DNA from: Synaphobranchus kaupii
Lineage: Eukaryota > Chordata > Actinopteri > Anguilliformes > Synaphobranchidae
NCBI GenBank assembly: GCA_029718625.1
Contig: CM056376.1
Location: forward strand, 83,596,541-83,660,540
Reading direction: 5' to 3'
DNA length: 64,000 bases
Shown: positions 63,457 to 64,000 of the stretch, one piece after another
Numbering within the stretch: the first letter of the stretch is position 1
How the letters are laid out: each line of letters begins with the position of its first letter
Notes under the pieces: model-generated
Databases searched by the model: none
The model's input: only the letters and a program-made list of their open reading frames with translations
What the model was told of the DNA's origin: nothing
Program-made: the position numbers and the translations under genes

Positions 63457-64000
63457 ATGTTTCCTCCTGTCCCGCCACGTTCCAGCCCTCCTGTCCCGCC
63501 ACGTTCCAGCCCTCCTGTCCCGCCACGTTCCAGCCCTCCTGTCCCGCCTCGTTCCAGCCCTCCTGTCCCGCCTCGTTCCAGCCCTCCTGTCCCGCCTCGT
63601 TCCAGCCCTCCTGTCTCGCCTCGTTTCAGCCCTCCTGTCTCTGAGCTGCAGAGCCAGCTACCTGCCTGTCCTGAGCTGCAGAGCCAGCTACCCGCCTGTC
63701 CTGAGCTGCAGAGCCAGCTACCCGCCTGTCCTGAGCTGCAGAGCCAGCTACCCGCCTGTCCTGAGCTGCAGAGCCAGCTACCCGCCTGTCCAGATCTGCA
63801 GAGCCAGCTACCCACCTGTCCCGACCTGCAGAGCCAGCTACCCGCCTGTCCCGACCTGCAGAGCCAGCTACCCGCCTGTCCCGAGATGCAGAGCCAGCTA
63901 CCCGCCTGTCGTGAGCCTAGCTGCCAGCGGCCACCTCCTGTGCCTGGGCCGCCTAGCCAGCGGTCGCCTCCTGTCCCTGGGCCACCTAGCCTGCGGCCGC
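63457..64000 (+). CDS. Gypsy-3 proline-rich repeat protein, open at the window edge
   Basis: From ATG 63457 (MFPPVPPRSSPPVPPRSS) the plus-strand frame is open to the window end, at least 181 codons. It contains about seven 8-residue repeats PPVPPRSS, nine 10-residue repeats ELQSQLPACP, then PPVPGPPSQRS-type Pro-rich sequence. The frame may begin earlier, since TLADALPIPRLV precedes the ATG in frame. Conservation of frame across both repeat arrays argues for real coding. In this position it would be a gag-associated or linker region. I know no function. The opposite-strand repeat frame is a shadow. Confidence 0.55.
   Translation, partial: MFPPVPPRSSPPVPPRSSPPVPPRSSPPVPPRSSPPVPPRSSPPVPPRSSPPVSPRFSPPVSELQSQLPACPELQSQLPACPELQSQLPACPELQSQLPACPELQSQLPACPDLQSQLPTCPDLQSQLPACPDLQSQLPACPEMQSQLPACREPSCQRPPPVPGPPSQRSPPVPGPPSLRP
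63463..63642 (+). repeat. 24-bp coding minisatellite
   Basis: Seven full units and a half unit of CCTCCTGTCCCGCCACGTTC plus CAGC. An A/T change splits them into an early CCACG and a later CCTCG group. The unit length is a multiple of three. Confidence 0.92.
63643..63912 (+). repeat. 30-bp coding minisatellite
   Basis: Nine units of GAGCTGCAGAGCCAGCTACC plus CGCCTGTCCT, with variation in the first codons of units 6, 7, 8 and 9. It is in frame with the 24-bp array. Confidence 0.92.

Larger units (their letters stand above)
61995..64000 (+). mobile_element. Gypsy-3: 5' LTR and start of internal region, right end outside window
   Basis: A long LTR with TGTCAGGATCC...CCTAACA ends is followed by sequence starting GAACGAACTCGCCAG and a Pro-rich, minisatellite-rich coding region running off the window. 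The solo LTR at 35252-36336 belongs to the same lineage. pol is not in the window, so Ty3/Gypsy membership is inferred from LTR style. Confidence 0.75.

Noticed and set aside
63207..63815. Minus-strand frame of 202 codons with GTGGLERG and SGQAGSWLCS repeats
   Set aside because: It is the shadow of the coding minisatellites on the plus strand. The retrotransposon reads on the plus strand and the plus frame stays open to the window edge.
63463..63912. CRISPR-like array
   Set aside because: Units abut without unique spacers and keep a reading frame; this is a minisatellite in an animal retrotransposon.

Overview
This window reads as vertebrate, most likely teleost fish, DNA made almost entirely of transposable elements. 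The evidence is several families of Tc1/mariner elements with TA flanks, a CR1/Rex1-like LINE, a Gmr1-like Gypsy element, PIF/Harbinger fragments with separate HARBI1 and Myb-like genes, a hAT-Charlie element, a 5S-rRNA-derived SINE and a Penelope-like fragment. I recognise no host protein-coding gene. The species cannot be fixed from the sequence alone.

Layout. 1-3671: right part of a Ty3/Gypsy element (Gypsy-1) with 3' LTR. 4.9-7.0 kb: decayed hAT relic and a MITE-like inverted repeat. 7714-10384: hAT-Charlie element with a perfect 8-bp target duplication. 10405-12976: cluster of Tc1 elements, including one (11297-12827) with an uninterrupted 342-codon transposase. 13.2-16.8 kb: LINE fragment, another Tc1 and the 5S-derived SINE. 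17354-19253: first of three copies of a GGGCCC-ended DNA element (family H). 19.7-21.7 kb: Harbinger remnant interrupted by a Penelope-like insertion that carries a hammerhead-like core. 24.2-34.2 kb: HARBI1 pseudogene and a 4,548-bp near-identical tandem duplication. 34.4-38.6 kb: family H copy 2, two solo LTRs and a three-exon Harbinger Myb-like gene, one LTR sitting exactly on its second splice donor. 38.6-43.2 kb: Tc1 elements with a nested MITE. 44.7-47.8 kb: LINE ORF2. 48.1-55.5 kb: Tc1, then a Gmr1-like Gypsy element (integrase before reverse transcriptase) inserted into the end of a large terminal-inverted-repeat element. 56112-60609: a second Gypsy with both LTRs and a target duplication. 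61.2-61.8 kb: Tx1/L1-like LINE scraps. 61995-64000: LTR and 5' internal region of a third Gypsy with coding minisatellites.

How the parts relate. There is no operon or pathway here. The biology is one of selfish elements inserting into each other: autonomous-type transposases (Tc1-B), non-autonomous relatives, and retroelements with legible priming, cleavage and integration signatures (tRNA-Ile primer site, hammerhead-like core, target duplications). Most coding regions carry stops or frameshifts. The Tc1-B transposase is the clear exception. The most notable structures are the tandem duplication, the Gmr1-like domain order, the Penelope/hammerhead insertion and the LTR at a splice donor.
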